The notes under the pieces: model-generated
Database searches by the model: none
Told to the model about the DNA's origin: nothing
Seen by the model: only the letters and a program-made list of their open reading frames with translations
Position numbers and translations under genes: made by a program
Part shown: positions 34,555-42,606 of the stretch, one piece after another
Layout: every line of letters starts with the position of its first letter
Position numbering within the stretch: position 1 is the first letter of the stretch
NCBI GenBank assembly: GCA_903926075.1
Contig: CAIYHQ010000066.1
Span: 1-50,130 of the forward strand
Direction of reading: 5' to 3'
Source: an uncultured Methanomicrobiales archaeon
GTDB lineage: Archaea > Halobacteriota > Methanomicrobia > Methanomicrobiales > Methanospirillaceae
DNA length: 50,130 nucleotides

Positions 34555-35454
34555 ATGAGCTCAGTCCTGGAACCTGTTATTATATCTGCAAGCAGGAGGA
34601 CTGATATTCCTGCTTTTTATGGTGATTGGTTCCTTAATAATCTAAAAACAGGCTATTTCAGGTGGACTAACCCTTTTAATCATAAGCAGGTCAGGCTTAT
34701 CTCAATAAATAAAACAAGAGTAATTGCATTCTGGACAAAAAATCCTGAACCATTGTTTGTGAAACTTGATGAAATTGATAAATATAAAATTAATTATTAT
34801 TTCCTCTATACTCTGAATGACTATGAGAGGGAGCAGATTGAACCTTTTCTCCCCCCTCTTCGCAAACGTATAGAAAGTTTCATTGAACTTTCCCAAAAGC
34901 TCGGTAAAGAGCGTGTTATCTGGCGATACGATCCTCTAATCCTGTCAGAATCGATCTCAATCGATATCCTTCTTGATAAAATTGCAGTTATTGCAGATGA
35001 AATAAAGGAATATACCAATAAATTGATTATCAGTTTTGTCAATATCAGTTGTTATCCGTCATTAAAAAAAGCTCACAGAGAACGGATCCCATCAATTATG
35101 CGTGAATGGGAACAGAGAGAATGTTTTGAATTCGCAGAAAAACTAATGCATTTAAATAAAAAGTGGGGGTTTAATATCGAGACCTGCCGTGAAGAGATCG
35201 ACCTTAACAGGTTTGGAATAGGTCATTCCCAATGTATTAATGCAGGTCTTTTTCGAAAAATTTTTTCTTACGACCGGGAACTTATGGCATATCTTGGAAA
35301 TACTGTCCAGGGCAGCCTTTCTCATTTTTCTCCCTTACCACAATTGAAAGACCCGGGTCAACCAGAATTATGCCTGTGTGCAATAAGTAAAGATATTGGT
35401 TTTTATAATTCCTGCAGGCATGGTTGTCTTTATTGTTATGCAATCCGCCATTAA
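34555..35454 (+). CDS. DUF1848 family protein with a C-terminal CxxxCxxC motif
   Basis: A 299-residue protein of the DUF1848 family, recognised by the start ISASRRTDIPAFYGDWF and FWTKNPEP, VIWRYDPL and FNIETCREE. The last 15 residues hold CRHGCLYCYA, a CxxxCxxC arrangement (C287, C291, C294) identical in spacing to the iron-sulfur ligand motif of radical SAM enzymes, but at the wrong end of the protein. Additional Cys residues (CLCA) precede it. It may bind a 4Fe-4S cluster. The function is unknown. A TATA-like stretch lies upstream in the AT-rich 209-base spacer. Confidence 0.8.
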   Translation: MSSVLEPVIISASRRTDIPAFYGDWFLNNLKTGYFRWTNPFNHKQVRLISINKTRVIAFWTKNPEPLFVKLDEIDKYKINYYFLYTLNDYEREQIEPFLPPLRKRIESFIELSQKLGKERVIWRYDPLILSESISIDILLDKIAVIADEIKEYTNKLIISFVNISCYPSLKKAHRERIPSIMREWEQRECFEFAEKLMHLNKKWGFNIETCREEIDLNRFGIGHSQCINAGLFRKIFSYDRELMAYLGNTVQGSLSHFSPLPQLKDPGQPELCLCAISKDIGFYNSCRHGCLYCYAIRH

Positions 35455-35613
35455 AAGAAAATCGTTAAATCTGTTATCTGTAAATCCAGAGCGCGTGTCC
35501 CATTTTAATAACCGTCCCAATTTTAAAATCAGGTATAAATTATTGATCTTTATAGAGAATAATGATAAAATCAGTTGACACTATAGACAACTCCCAGAAG
35601 AAAACCGAAATCC

Positions 35614-35623
35614 GTATATAAAA
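35614..35623 (+). promoter_or_regulatory. promoter (TATA box) of the surface lipoprotein gene
   Basis: The sequence gtatataaaa is preceded by purine-rich cgaaat (possible BRE). At the usual spacing transcription would start near 35645, giving a leader of about 20 bases that includes GAGGAG (35652-35657) ahead of the ATG at 35666. It is one of the cleanest promoter/ribosome-site combinations in the window. Confidence 0.6.
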
Positions 35624-35665
35624 GCAATTGAAATAGATCAAGGTTTATTGCGAGGAGATTGTCGC

Positions 35666-36412
35666 ATGGTTGTAAAAAATATCCTTATTGTCGCAGCTGT
35701 TCTTGTATTGGGACTCTGCATAGCAGGTTGTACACAGCAGGCCCCTGTTACCCCTGTCACAAAAGCACCGGTTGAGACTACAATTGCACCTGTTGTCGCC
35801 ACTGAAACTGTAGCCATGGTGACGCTTCCGGTTACAAAACCGATAGAAGCTAATGCCACGGCTGCAGCAGCGAATGAAACGTCAGTTGCAGTATCGAATG
35901 AAACATCTGTAGCAGTATCAAATGTCACGGCTGCAGTATCGAATGAAACGTCAGTTGCAGTAGTGAATGTTACAGCAGCTGCTACTTCTGCTTCGTTGAA
36001 TGTATCAGTAACAAAAACCACTACTACAGTTCTTATCAGAAATGATCCAAAACTTGGTGCAATTCTGACAGATTCTGATGGAAAAACGCTTTACATCTTC
36101 AAGAAAGATCCGGTTGACAACAGTGTGTGCGACAGTTCATGTATCGCGAGCTGGCCGGTCTTCTATTCTTCAAAGGAGATAACGACACCTGACGGAATAA
36201 ACGCTGGTGACTTTAACGTTATAACTCGCGATGACGGTTCAAAACAGACTACATACAAAGGAATGGCTCTATATTACTATTCCGGTGACAAGGCACCTGG
36301 AGATCTGAATGGCGAGGAATACAATAATCTCTGGTATGTAGTAACTGTAAAGGACATTGCAAAGACAACAGCAGCTCCTGTTACAAATACAACAGAAAAG
36401 ACTACAGCATAA
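35666..36412 (+). CDS. secreted lipoprotein with sequon-rich stalk and PF03640-type repeats
   Basis: A 248-residue protein from the ATG at 35666, chosen because GAGGAG precedes it; the frame is open upstream (TTG at 35648) without support. A signal peptide ends in a lipobox (LCIAGC), so it is a lipoprotein. Then comes a Thr/Ala/Val-rich stalk (about 25-120) with repeated NET/NVT sequons, and a C-terminal domain of the 'secreted repeat of unknown function' type (DSDGKTLYIFKKD, CDSSCIASWPVF, GMALYYYSGDKAPGD, LWYVV). It is probably a glycosylated cell-surface protein. The function is unknown; redox or metal roles were proposed for relatives. Confidence 0.85.
   Translation: MVVKNILIVAAVLVLGLCIAGCTQQAPVTPVTKAPVETTIAPVVATETVAMVTLPVTKPIEANATAAAANETSVAVSNETSVAVSNVTAAVSNETSVAVVNVTAAATSASLNVSVTKTTTTVLIRNDPKLGAILTDSDGKTLYIFKKDPVDNSVCDSSCIASWPVFYSSKEITTPDGINAGDFNVITRDDGSKQTTYKGMALYYYSGDKAPGDLNGEEYNNLWYVVTVKDIAKTTAAPVTNTTEKTTA
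35871..35962 (+). repeat. direct repeats in the lipoprotein stalk
   Basis: A 23-base sequence beginning cgaatgaaacgtcagttgca occurs exactly at 35871-35893 and 35940-35962, with degenerate copies between. It encodes the SNETSVAV/SNVTAAV units. The identity at DNA level suggests recent duplication within the coding region. Confidence 0.8.
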
Positions 36413-36472
36413 GAAAAAATTGAGAATATCCCTCCTTTTTTTCAGGAGATGGATCTAAATTCTATTTTTAAT

Positions 36473-36883
36473 TCAGTATTTATTAAAATCAGGGAGATAA
36501 TTGGTTAAGATAAGACTTTCAGGAACATTTCCTTGAAAGATCCATTCTATAAAAATGTATGAAATGATAATAGATATGCCAATATAAACGAGAAGGTATA
36601 ATACTGGATAAGACCACTTCATAGGTTTTCCTTGAATTAAACCTGAATTTATCTTTGTGGCAGTTGTATATGCATCATAAATTGCATAAACGCCAATTAT
36701 AATCGAAGGAACAAGAAGAATAAAGAGCCCGATAATAGCTCCTGCCTCTACACAAATCCCTTTTTTTAATTCTCCATTATATATTTGTCCGAGGCCTGGA
36801 AAAAAAATTGAAAGAATTACTGCAATTCTGGGATCTTTTTTATGATCCCTTGAAATTTCATTTTCAGCGAAAACACAGGTCAT
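36473..36883 (-). CDS. small membrane protein, TM2-like
   Basis: A 136-residue protein with three to four hydrophobic segments. The part KDPRIAVILSIFFPGLGQIYNGELKKG resembles the TM2-domain pattern (a 'FPGLGQxYNG' turn between two helices) found in many archaeal and bacterial small membrane proteins. The function is unknown. Its ATG overlaps the stop codon of the upstream ACT-MBL gene by four bases (ATGA), so the two are probably translated from one mRNA. Confidence 0.75.
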   Translation of the reverse strand: MTCVFAENEISRDHKKDPRIAVILSIFFPGLGQIYNGELKKGICVEAGAIIGLFILLVPSIIIGVYAIYDAYTTATKINSGLIQGKPMKWSYPVLYLLVYIGISIIISYIFIEWIFQGNVPESLILTNYLPDFNKY

Positions 36884-38394
36884 GAAGAAATATTATGGGT
36901 GTAATGCTCAACTGAACCATAGGGTGAGAGACCTGACCTGTGTAGAACCGAGACAGGACCGTGTCCACCGCATATTATGCACCGCCTGCCGGTTCTGTAG
37001 AGTATATCATCAAGATTTTTTGCAATTGCAAGGAGTTCAGTTCTTTCTTCTTTTACAAGTGAACTATCAACATTCACACTCGTTACAAGATAAACTGCTA
37101 AATTATTGTATAGAGAACGTTCTTTTGAGATATGCTCAAGATTGAGAAGAGTATCAGCTGTAAAAATTAGTCCTTCCTTCGGTTCCAGGAGATATATCTG
37201 ACCGTACTGATGACCGCCCAGACCTTCAATTACTTCAAAATTGAATGGGCCAATACTCAAATTATCGATAACCGGTAATTTCCCTTTAATTGAGATTACT
37301 TTGCTTGAAAATGGGACTAATCCATCGGATATGGACGCATGGGAGAAGAGATCAATAAGTTTTGTATAAAGTTCTTCAAGAACCGAATCTTCATTTCGGG
37401 AACCATATGCCCTGTTTTCCCGCTTTAACACATCTATTGTTGCACTGTGACATCTTGAGGTTTTTCCGAAATACCCTGAAGCTCCACAATGGTCAGCATC
37501 TGCATGGGTGATGACAATATCTTTGACAAGACTGAAATCAGAAAGTCCATAATGTCCGAGCATCTCCCTGACATCATCAGCATAGATACCATATCCGGTA
37601 TCGATAAGTATACGCCCTTTTTGTGTATCAATAACATTAAGATTTCCACCACAAGGCAGCTGAAAGACATACAACATTGATCCTTCTTTTAGCCGGACCT
37701 TTTGGACATCTGCATAAAAATTAGGTCCAAGTGTCCCTTTCAGCGACTCACCCATGCATAGGATCTTTTCAAAAGCTTCTTTGGGATCTTTACCTGTTTT
37801 TGCCAGTTCCTGTACAATATGATTTGTATCGGCGAGGATTGCAAGAAGGTCTCTGTCATCCGGGTTTTTTGCATATGTTTTTATCCGATGTGCCAATCTC
37901 AGGTAAAATACTGTGTTATCGAGATTATTTTCCGTTTCATCATACTCAATAACTTCAAGGGTATATCGTGGTCTGAGGCGTTCAAGAAGTCTTTCAATTT
38001 TAGAACTATCTTCAAGGCTGAGTCCTACTATTAGCCTGTCATCTCTCTGGCTTCTGTCATCAAAATCAAGTTCAGTAATATTTGCGCGGGAAGATGTGAC
38101 CACCGAAAGAAATTCTGAGAGAGCTCCCGGTTCATTGGGGATTTTTATATAGAACCGGATTGTGCTATGTGGACGAAGTGAAGTCTGAAGGTATCCAATC
38201 TCCTGTAATTTGTTCATAACCTGATTATATGACTCTTCACCTGCAGTTACTTCAAAGAAAACTGTATTCGGGTCTATACGGTGATCATAATGGACCCGGT
38301 TGATATTTGCGCCGTTCTCCTTCATAACCAATGCAGCCTTTTCAAGTGAGCCAGGTTCGTCAGGAATACGGGTTACGAAAAAGTATCGTCCCAT
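36880..38394 (-). CDS. two ACT domains fused to an MBL-fold metallo-hydrolase
   Basis: From the ATG at 38394 the protein has 504 residues; the frame continues to a TTG at 38427, but the first ACT strand begins right after 38394 (MGRYFFVTRIPDEPG). Residues 3-75 and about 82-155 are two ACT domains (DEPGSLEKAA; NEPGALSEFL). A helical linker follows to about 245. The rest is an MBL fold with the metal motif THADADHCGASG, ADTLLNLEH and CGGHGPVS. ACT domains normally bind amino acids, so this looks like a ligand-regulated hydrolase. The substrate is unknown. It is followed by the small membrane protein with an ATGA overlap. Confidence 0.85.
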   Translation of the reverse strand: MGRYFFVTRIPDEPGSLEKAALVMKENGANINRVHYDHRIDPNTVFFEVTAGEESYNQVMNKLQEIGYLQTSLRPHSTIRFYIKIPNEPGALSEFLSVVTSSRANITELDFDDRSQRDDRLIVGLSLEDSSKIERLLERLRPRYTLEVIEYDETENNLDNTVFYLRLAHRIKTYAKNPDDRDLLAILADTNHIVQELAKTGKDPKEAFEKILCMGESLKGTLGPNFYADVQKVRLKEGSMLYVFQLPCGGNLNVIDTQKGRILIDTGYGIYADDVREMLGHYGLSDFSLVKDIVITHADADHCGASGYFGKTSRCHSATIDVLKRENRAYGSRNEDSVLEELYTKLIDLFSHASISDGLVPFSSKVISIKGKLPVIDNLSIGPFNFEVIEGLGGHQYGQIYLLEPKEGLIFTADTLLNLEHISKERSLYNNLAVYLVTSVNVDSSLVKEERTELLAIAKNLDDILYRTGRRCIICGGHGPVSVLHRSGLSPYGSVEHYTHNISS

Positions 38395-38481
38395 GTAATT
38401 CTTTCTTACAGGTTCTCTCTTTAACAATATCTCAATCTTTCTCTCACACTATTCTTTTAGAATATAATGTCTAAAAAACTC

Positions 38482-39204
38482 TCATTTTTGATTTTCAGTT
38501 TTACTGACTTCAGGTTCATCATTATCGGGTAACTCTTCAGGTTCAATGTCAATATCTTCAATGTCGTCAGTTGTGTGGAGGATAGTATAATAGCCCTGAT
38601 TATAAAGATTTACAGCCAATGCAATGATATTTTTCTCGTTAGGATAAATAGCGCCCGGGTTATTTATCCTCTTTTTTAAACCTGGATTTATTTCAGGGTG
38701 TTCCTCTGCATATGATTGAAGAATAGACTGAATTATCTCCTGGTTATCAGGATTCCTGAGGTACCATCCTAAAGTTCCGACAAGGTTTACTTTAACCCAG
38801 GCCAGGGAATATGTATCAGAGAATATTATTCTTTTACCTGCTTCCAAAATAAGCCGGTGAAAGTCCCGCAAAAGTTCAGGACTGATCTCATTATTGTATT
38901 TTTTTTCAATTTCTTTAGATTTCAATGCAAAAATCCTTAATAACCGGACCGGAGATTCATCACCATGTTCCGAATTCTCTGATGCGCCTCCATTGTCATC
39001 AGATATTTCTTTAAACCTGTAACTTGCAAGGGTGGCGAGAAGCCGGACTGCGGTCTGGACATTCTCGCAAATGTAAAGTCTCTGTGTTTTAAGAGGTGAA
39101 AAAAAATCGCCTTTTTCTTCACGTGTAATAACAAGGGCATTATTGTGAATATCATCTGGTTCTATTATTACATTTGCGTAATCTTCAAGGGTCTCAATTA
39201 TCAA
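38482..39204 (-). CDS. conserved hypothetical protein, mainly helical with acidic tail
   Basis: I do not recognise this 240-residue protein. It looks helical, with a middle region (about 100-160) rich in hydrophobic and aromatic residues (LLRDFHRLILEAGKRIIF, SLAWVKVNLVGTLGWYL) and an acidic low-complexity tail (DIEDIDIEPEELPDNDE). No signal peptide, membrane helix or catalytic motif is seen. The start appears to be TTG at 39204, with GGAG about nine bases before it; an ATG downstream is not well placed. It diverges from the TPR gene at 39321 and lies 87 bases upstream of the ACT-MBL gene in the same direction. Confidence 0.6.
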   Translation of the reverse strand: MIIETLEDYANVIIEPDDIHNNALVITREEKGDFFSPLKTQRLYICENVQTAVRLLATLASYRFKEISDDNGGASENSEHGDESPVRLLRIFALKSKEIEKKYNNEISPELLRDFHRLILEAGKRIIFSDTYSLAWVKVNLVGTLGWYLRNPDNQEIIQSILQSYAEEHPEINPGLKKRINNPGAIYPNEKNIIALAVNLYNQGYYTILHTTDDIEDIDIEPEELPDNDEPEVSKTENQK

Positions 39205-39320
39205 CCTGGATACTCCATCTTATTATTCTTCTAATTGAAATTGACATTTCCATTTATGTTATGTTGTCTGCCCTCTAAAAGATTTACAGTAACATTCTCT
39301 GGCATTGGAATGAAGTTAAC

Positions 39321-40082
39321 ATGGAAAAAGGTATACCACAAATTCTGAATGAGGTCGCAATCCTTTCATGGAAGAACCGCGGGCTTATGCATATTGAAAG
39401 AGAAGAGTGGAGGCAAGCAGTACTATGCTTTGAACAGGCTCTGTACGAATCACCTGAAGACTCTTATATATGGGGTGAGAAAGGGAAGGCGCTTGTCCTC
39501 CTTCAAAGTTATTATAATGCTCTTGTCTGTTTTAACAATGCAATCAGGATAAATTCACGTGATTCAGAGTTATGGTATAACCGGGGTGTATGCCTCGCTC
39601 AAATTGAAAGGTATGACGAGGCGGTCAATTCTTTTGATCAAGCTCTTGCAATAAATCCTACAGACAACTCGTCTCTCTTCAACAAAGCTCTCTGTCTCAC
39701 CGGTTTGTCCCGATATGAGGAAGCTCTTTCTGTTTTTGACTATCTCATCAGGCTTTCTCCCGAAGACCCCTCAATATGGGAGAAGAAGGGTGATATTCTG
39801 ATGGAACTGAACAGGACGATTGAAGCCATGCAGTCGTTTGAAGCATCAGTTATGCTCAATCCTCGCAATACCAGAGCAATGCTGAAAAAAGCCAATCTGC
39901 TATTCAGATATAACCGTTTTGAAGATGCAATAAAAAGTTATGAAAAGGTAATAGAGATTGAGCCTCTGAATGGGGTTGCTTATAAAAACATTGCAATCTG
40001 TCTCTCCAGAACCGGGGATGAGTCCAGGGCAAAGGACATGATGCTTAAAGCAAAAATTCTTCTAAGGGAAATTGATCAGTAG
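39321..40082 (+). CDS. tetratricopeptide repeat protein
   Basis: A 253-residue soluble protein made almost entirely of TPRs: about six 34-residue units (from residue 15 to 235), each with the W/Y-G/A-F-P-like pattern, for example LWYNRGVCLAQIERYDEAVNSFDQALAINP. It is a protein-interaction scaffold; there is no signal peptide or other domain. Partners are unknown. It is flanked by the unknown protein on the left and by the HARE-HTH gene, which converges with a gap of 19 bases. Confidence 0.88.
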   Translation: MEKGIPQILNEVAILSWKNRGLMHIEREEWRQAVLCFEQALYESPEDSYIWGEKGKALVLLQSYYNALVCFNNAIRINSRDSELWYNRGVCLAQIERYDEAVNSFDQALAINPTDNSSLFNKALCLTGLSRYEEALSVFDYLIRLSPEDPSIWEKKGDILMELNRTIEAMQSFEASVMLNPRNTRAMLKKANLLFRYNRFEDAIKSYEKVIEIEPLNGVAYKNIAICLSRTGDESRAKDMMLKAKILLREIDQ

Positions 40083-40101
40083 TAACAAAGTCATAAATTT
40101 A

Positions 40102-41589
40102 TTAATTCCCCTTTAAAATCTCATTGATATCCAGAGAGTCAAGGTCAATATCCTCGCCACTGTCCAGAAGTTGTGAGAGGTCATCGTCATCATCAAGAGA
40201 GAACTCCTCCTCTTGTTCTTTTTCTTCATCACCTTTCTCGGTTTTCTTTTTAGCAGGAGGGGTCTCTTTGCCGGTTTTTTCAGTAACATTGTCCTTTGGA
40301 TCAATTTTTACGGAAGAGTCTTTCGGTACTGGTCCGGGAGGAACAAGGCTATCTGTTGCTTGTTCTAGAGAGATATGTTCTGAAGATTTTATGGAAGCAG
40401 AATCATCAATTGCCGGCTCTGCCTCAATAAATTTTTTTGGATGTGTTTCAGGAAGTATATTTTCAGGAACATGAGCAGAAGAGCTTTTTTGTATAGACTC
40501 CTGCGCAAAAAAAGGAACTATTCCTGATGGGATTACAAGATCAAAGGAATCTCTTGCAACCATGAGGTTATTTTCAATTAACAGGTTTGCAAATGTTGTG
40601 CCGTCAATTATTCCTATCGATACAGGCCCGGGTTTTGCACATTCGTCCCAGGCTGACTGCATAAAATCTCCCGAAGATATGATAATCCCGTATTCACCAT
40701 CGAGTAATGAACTTTTCAGGTTTTGAACAATAATCTCATCTATTTTTTTTATTGTGTGAATTATCCTTATCGTAACTTTTATTCTGAGAAAATCAGTGGC
40801 TGCGAGTATACCGGATAACGAGGTTGTTCCGTCATCTGAAGTGATGTGTACCGTTACCTCGTCAAGACCCAGTCTCCCCAAAAGGACTCCTGCAATTTCC
40901 TCAAGTTGCTTAGGAGTAAATTTTGTAAGTCGTTCTTTAAGGATATCGCGTACTTCACTGATGTAATTATTTACCTGTACCTGGACTTCGTTTGAGGACC
41001 AGCGTGTCAGAGCAATAAATCCTTCCCTGTTTGCAAAGAACCTGGGGTATTCCCCTCTCTTTCGCCACGAATCAGTATATCCCAGGATTCTGCCATATAT
41101 TATTCCAGGTATGAGGTCCCCTGATACTTTGATTAATCCTTTTTCATAGGCTTTCTCTGCAACTTTTGAATAATGCATAGGTTCCTTGTGAGCGTACCAT
41201 GCAAGGACCCTGTCCACAATTTCAGGAACAGATTCCAGTCTTGGTGGTAATTGGGTAACCTGAACATCCACTTTAGGCGTAATTCTCTCTACTAACTCAT
41301 TTTCATCGGTTTCAGTTTCTACTGGAAGTTCTTTCTTTTCTTCTTTTGGAACATGTTGTGCGAGAAATTTAGGATTGAGTGCATATACGCCCATATCAAC
41401 CCAGACAAATTGTGAATCGTCCCTTTTCGTGTATATATCCATCACGATAAGTGCGTTAATACTCTGGTCAGAGATTTTTTCAAAAGAGGAAAGAAGGTTC
41501 TCACTTACTATTCTTCTCGCAATCTCCTTATAATGGAGCGGTTGTCTGGACTCTATCAATATTTTATAGACTGCTTCACTAAGCTCCAT
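40102..41589 (-). CDS. HARE-HTH protein with Mrr-like restriction-endonuclease fold and acidic tail
   Basis: A 495-residue protein. Residues about 3-73 (AVYKILIESRQPLHYKEIA) and 107-185 (KEPMHYSKVAEKAYEKGL) are two HARE-HTH winged-helix domains. Residues about 205-345 resemble the Mrr restriction-endonuclease fold: FTPKQLEEIAGVLLGRLGLDEV, then LLDGEYGIIISSGDFMQSAWDE and SIGIIDGTTFANLLIE. The usual catalytic D...QxK strand reads as VTIRIIHT, so catalysis is doubtful. The last 130 residues are Ser/Lys/Glu-rich with a strongly acidic end. Its ATG is preceded by GGAG. It may bind modified or foreign DNA without cutting it; the real role is unknown. Confidence 0.75.
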   Translation of the reverse strand: MELSEAVYKILIESRQPLHYKEIARRIVSENLLSSFEKISDQSINALIVMDIYTKRDDSQFVWVDMGVYALNPKFLAQHVPKEEKKELPVETETDENELVERITPKVDVQVTQLPPRLESVPEIVDRVLAWYAHKEPMHYSKVAEKAYEKGLIKVSGDLIPGIIYGRILGYTDSWRKRGEYPRFFANREGFIALTRWSSNEVQVQVNNYISEVRDILKERLTKFTPKQLEEIAGVLLGRLGLDEVTVHITSDDGTTSLSGILAATDFLRIKVTIRIIHTIKKIDEIIVQNLKSSLLDGEYGIIISSGDFMQSAWDECAKPGPVSIGIIDGTTFANLLIENNLMVARDSFDLVIPSGIVPFFAQESIQKSSSAHVPENILPETHPKKFIEAEPAIDDSASIKSSEHISLEQATDSLVPPGPVPKDSSVKIDPKDNVTEKTGKETPPAKKKTEKGDEEKEQEEEFSLDDDDDLSQLLDSGEDIDLDSLDINEILKGN

Positions 41590-41653
41590 TACTTTTCTCC
41601 GCGACGAAACAAATTCAATTGACTATTATTACCGGTTGATTCTTAAACTTATT

Positions 41654-42193
41654 TTAGTCTGTTGTATTTATGATTGAAGCATGACAGATTTCACAAAGAT
41701 CTCTTTTTTTCCTCTCGAGATCATCAAGTGTTTTTGGAGAATACATTATGCAATCTTCCTCATTGCAATGTTTCAGCCCATGGAGATGACCAAGCTCATG
41801 GGCCCCTTCTTTTGACAGGCGTTCAATAAGATAATCATCCGATGGAGGCAGACCATAGAATTCATTTTTAAGTCTCTCTGAAGAGACTACTGCAACCTTT
41901 GAACCGGGTCTTGCGAGACCGTAGACAGGTGAATGCATTCTCTCCATGATGTCATAAGGTATAATAAGCAGAATGTTTTCAGTAATCTCTTTTCTCCTCC
42001 TGAAAAGTTCAAGGCTGTTTAAGACCCTGTGAGCATCGTATGGAAAATTTCTTCCATTAAAACCATTGATAATAACCGGGTTTTCATAGATTTCTGTATC
42101 CAGATTGAGTATAGCTGAAATGCCACGCGCGACAGACCGCCCTATTCCGTAAGGAGATTTACTATCCCAAAAGATAAGGTCAGACATCTCCAT
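41654..42193 (-). CDS. amzA: archaemetzincin metalloprotease
   Basis: A 179-residue archaemetzincin. The zinc-binding signature is HELGHLHGLKHC, followed by NEEDCIM (the Met-turn region) and a closing CEIC pair, matching the family pattern HExxHxxGxxxCxxxxCxM...CxxC. It is a soluble, minimal metzincin protease whose natural substrates are not established. The ATG at 42193 is 11 bases from the divergent GTG of the UPF0146 gene; an ATG at 42187 is also possible. A minus-strand TATA-like ATATATTTAA lies within the UPF0146 coding region about 25 bases upstream, so the mRNA may be leaderless. Confidence 0.92.
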   Translation of the reverse strand: MEMSDLIFWDSKSPYGIGRSVARGISAILNLDTEIYENPVIINGFNGRNFPYDAHRVLNSLELFRRRKEITENILLIIPYDIMERMHSPVYGLARPGSKVAVVSSERLKNEFYGLPPSDDYLIERLSKEGAHELGHLHGLKHCNEEDCIMYSPKTLDDLERKKRDLCEICHASIINTTD

Positions 42194-42204
42194 AGCTTCT
42201 TACA

Positions 42205-42606
42205 GTGACCCCTATTAAATATATTGAGCGGGAAATAGCCCGTTTTATAATCGAGCATTATTCAAATGTTATTGAGATAGGAATTGGCAGAAATCCTGTT
42301 GCTGCACGCATAATAAAAGATTCCAGTGTAAAAATTCGTTGTTCTGATATCATACGTTATCCGGAATGTTTAGTTGAATGTGAAATAATTGATGATGTAT
42401 TTTCACCAGATATCGGTTTCTATCATGGTGTCGATGCCATTTACTCTATCAGGCCTGCACCTGAGATGATTCCACCAATGAAAGAGATTGCTGTAATTGT
42501 AAACGCTGACCTGATTGTTTATCATCTGGGGTTTGAAATTTATGGAGATGGTGGAGAAATTGTCTGTTCTCATATTCCAATTCACAGATATCATAAAAGT
42601 CAGTAA
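42205..42606 (+). CDS. UPF0146 family protein
   Basis: A 133-residue protein of the archaeal UPF0146 family, with a Rossmann-like start NVIEIGIGRNPVAARII and the AIYSIRPAPEM motif, suggestive of an incomplete methyltransferase-type fold. The function is unknown. The start is GTG at 42205; the next in-frame start would remove the conserved beginning. It diverges from amzA with an 11-base spacer and overlaps the end of rfcL by seven bases. It is thus boxed in between two minus-strand genes with almost no spare sequence. Confidence 0.9.
   Translation: MTPIKYIEREIARFIIEHYSNVIEIGIGRNPVAARIIKDSSVKIRCSDIIRYPECLVECEIIDDVFSPDIGFYHGVDAIYSIRPAPEMIPPMKEIAVIVNADLIVYHLGFEIYGDGGEIVCSHIPIHRYHKSQ

Noticed and set aside
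35571-35592. Imperfect inverted repeat agttg...caact upstream of the lipoprotein gene
   Set aside because: Arms are only five bases and the inner ctatag is off-centre; not convincing as an operator or hairpin.
35638-36021. Open frame on the minus strand across the lipoprotein stalk with repeated Val/Thr/Ala/Asp units
   Set aside because: The repetition is only the mirror of the stalk repeats; the plus-strand gene has signal peptide, lipobox, promoter and ribosome site.
40124-40474. Ser-rich open frame opposite the acidic tail of the HARE-HTH gene
   Set aside because: It is the complement of a low-complexity Glu/Asp/Lys-rich coding segment, which automatically gives a Ser/Phe-rich antisense frame.
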